From positions 1,087,730 through 1,151,729 of the forward strand of contig WNKI01000003.1 of NCBI GenBank assembly GCA_015350385.1: a stretch of DNA of 64,000 bases. The letters are read 5' to 3'. Under the pieces are notes generated by a model. It saw nothing but the letters and a program-made list of their open reading frames with translations. It made no database searches and was not told where the DNA came from. Position 1 is the first letter of the stretch. The number at the start of each line of letters is the position of its first letter. A program made the translations under genes and the position numbers. This document shows, piece after piece, positions 62,980 to 64,000 of this stretch. Source of the DNA: Aculops lycopersici. Lineage: Eukaryota > Arthropoda > Arachnida > Trombidiformes > Eriophyidae.

Positions 62980-64000
62980 ATGTCTTTAGCTAAACGTATC
63001 CGTTTAGACAAAGACGAAGAGATGGCACAAAATGGGTGCCCGCCACCATCAGACATTGATGAGGGCCTCTATTCTAGGCAACTCTATGTTTTAGGCCACG
63101 AGGCAATGCGCCGAATGGCCACCACCGACATCCTCATTTGTGGCCTGGGCGGCTTAGGTGTCGAGATAGCCAAGAACATCATTTTGGGAGGTGTCCGGTC
63201 GGTGACATTACAATCCTCTAGGAATTGCACAATCCAAGATTTGTCGTCGCAATTTTTCCTCGATGAAAGCGATTTGGGCAAAAATATGGCCGAGGCCAGT
63301 TGCCAGAAGTTGGCTGAATTGAATATTAACGTTCAGGTCAAGACTCACTCTGGTCCACTCTTAGATGAGCAACTTCTAACAAAGTATCATGTCATCGTTT
63401 TAACAGAATCAGCCTACGATGAAATCAAGCAGATCTCTGAGATTACTCACCAGCGAAACATTGCTCTCATTGTTGCAGCCACAAGTGGACTTATTGGCCA
63501 GATTTTCTGTGATTTCGGCCAAAATTTTCAGGTTCACGACCAGGATGGCGAACAGCCAAGATCTGTAATGATTGCAAGTATCACAAAGGAAATTGATGGA
63601 ATTGTAACTTGTATAGATGAGACAAAACATGGCTTTCAAGATGGCGATTACGTAACCTTTAGTGAGGTTCAGGGTATGGCTGAATTGAATGGTTGTCAGC
63701 CACGCAAGATTAATGTCATTGGTGATTTCACTTTCAGTATTGGTGACACCAGCCAGTTAGGCGACTATGTTCGCGGTGGCATCGCAACTCAAGTCAAGAT
63801 GCCCATAGGAATCAACTTTGATTCGTTCAATGAGACATTGTTCAGTCCGAAATACCAGGCAGTCGACTATATGGTACCTCGTCAACAACAACTACATGTT
63901 GCCTTCCAAGCAATCGATCAATTCAAGGCAGCACACAAGAGACTACCTAATCCATGGAACGAGGATGATGCTAATGAGTTTGTTAACATAGCGAGCAAGG
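62980..64000 (+). CDS. UBA1: Ubiquitin-activating enzyme E1, N-terminal part (runs off the window)
   Basis: Enzyme that activates ubiquitin with ATP and passes it to E2s; cytosol and nucleus. The visible 340 residues start MSLAKRIRLDKDE, a basic patch like the UBA1 nuclear signal. DIDEGLYSRQLYVLGHEAM follows, then the inactive adenylation half with the glycine-rich CGLGGLGVEIAKNIILGG, LSSQFFLDESDLGKN, and the first catalytic Cys half-domain region (GLIGQIFCDFGQNF, VTCIDETKHGFQDGDYVTFS, EVQGMAELNGCQP, YVRGGIATQVKMP). The frame is open to the last base with no intron. The active-site Cys and the active adenylation half lie beyond the window. A separate upstream ATG was not seen in frame. Confidence 0.97.
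   Translation, partial: MSLAKRIRLDKDEEMAQNGCPPPSDIDEGLYSRQLYVLGHEAMRRMATTDILICGLGGLGVEIAKNIILGGVRSVTLQSSRNCTIQDLSSQFFLDESDLGKNMAEASCQKLAELNINVQVKTHSGPLLDEQLLTKYHVIVLTESAYDEIKQISEITHQRNIALIVAATSGLIGQIFCDFGQNFQVHDQDGEQPRSVMIASITKEIDGIVTCIDETKHGFQDGDYVTFSEVQGMAELNGCQPRKINVIGDFTFSIGDTSQLGDYVRGGIATQVKMPIGINFDSFNETLFSPKYQAVDYMVPRQQQLHVAFQAIDQFKAAHKRLPNPWNEDDANEFVNIASK

Noticed and set aside
1..64000. Transposons, CRISPR arrays, rRNA or tRNA genes, viral insertions
   Set aside because: No reverse transcriptase, transposase, terminal repeats, spaced repeats, cloverleaf or viral coding signal was recognised on either strand by reading.

Overview
The window is nuclear DNA of an animal, most likely an arthropod. 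It carries a Vsx/Chx10-type paired-like homeobox gene with CVC domain, SNAP-25, TADA2B, NBAS, PIGK, MCCC2 and a U3 snoRNA, with canonical GT-AG introns and AATAAA signals. Most housekeeping genes (GPI, PSMC4, EIF3I, MCCC2, SNAP25, SLC20A, NBAS-like, WDR74, TADA2B, UBAP1-like) are single uninterrupted ORFs. The few small introns I could place are 106, 130 and 139 bp; the two Vsx introns are 823 and 1907 bp. Several proteins are shorter than their usual orthologues. Strong intron loss plus protein shortening resembles what is known of very small-genome mites (eriophyoids), but that assignment is an inference. Runs of N at 31824-31843 and 57865-58126 show that this is a draft assembly.

Layout. 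1-12.4 kb: Vsx on the minus strand in three recognised exons (6495-6161, 5337-5214, 3306-913), then about 6 kb of gene-free 5' DNA rich in CAGGTG E-boxes. 12.4-21.7 kb: a dense housekeeping block with GPI(-), a LYR-motif microprotein(+), DPH3(-, two exons), a reduced ZFC3H1-like protein(+), PIGK(-), a decayed duplicate of the ZFC3H1-like gene(+), PSMC4/Rpt3(-) and EIF3I(+). A segmental duplication runs through this block. 24.2-28 kb: a two-exon six-cysteine secreted peptide(+), MCCC2(-), a candidate structured Pol III RNA(-) and RRP36(-). 28-43.5 kb: a gene-free block of about 15.5 kb with microsatellites, palindromes and many GCTAGC sites. 43.5-50 kb: SNAP25(+), a secreted Lys/His/Gln-rich protein(-) and an SLC20A phosphate transporter(-). 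50.8-64 kb: NBAS-like(-), U3 snoRNA(-), WDR74/NSA1(+), TADA2B(+), an assembly gap, SLC66A2/PQLC1(+), a 68-residue UMA-domain paralogue(-), UBAP1-like(-) and the 5' part of UBA1(+), which runs off the window.

Functional themes are ribosome biogenesis (U3, WDR74, RRP36), ubiquitin and ESCRT (UBA1, UBAP1-like, UMA paralogue, Rpt3), and vesicle traffic (SNAP-25, NBAS). This is ordinary eukaryotic linkage, not an operon. I saw no transposon, CRISPR array or integrated virus. The least expected items are the UMA-only paralogue beside a UBA-less UBAP1, the ZFC3H1-like duplication with Rpt3 nested in one copy, the U3 gene, the unassigned structured RNA candidate, and the six-cysteine peptide.
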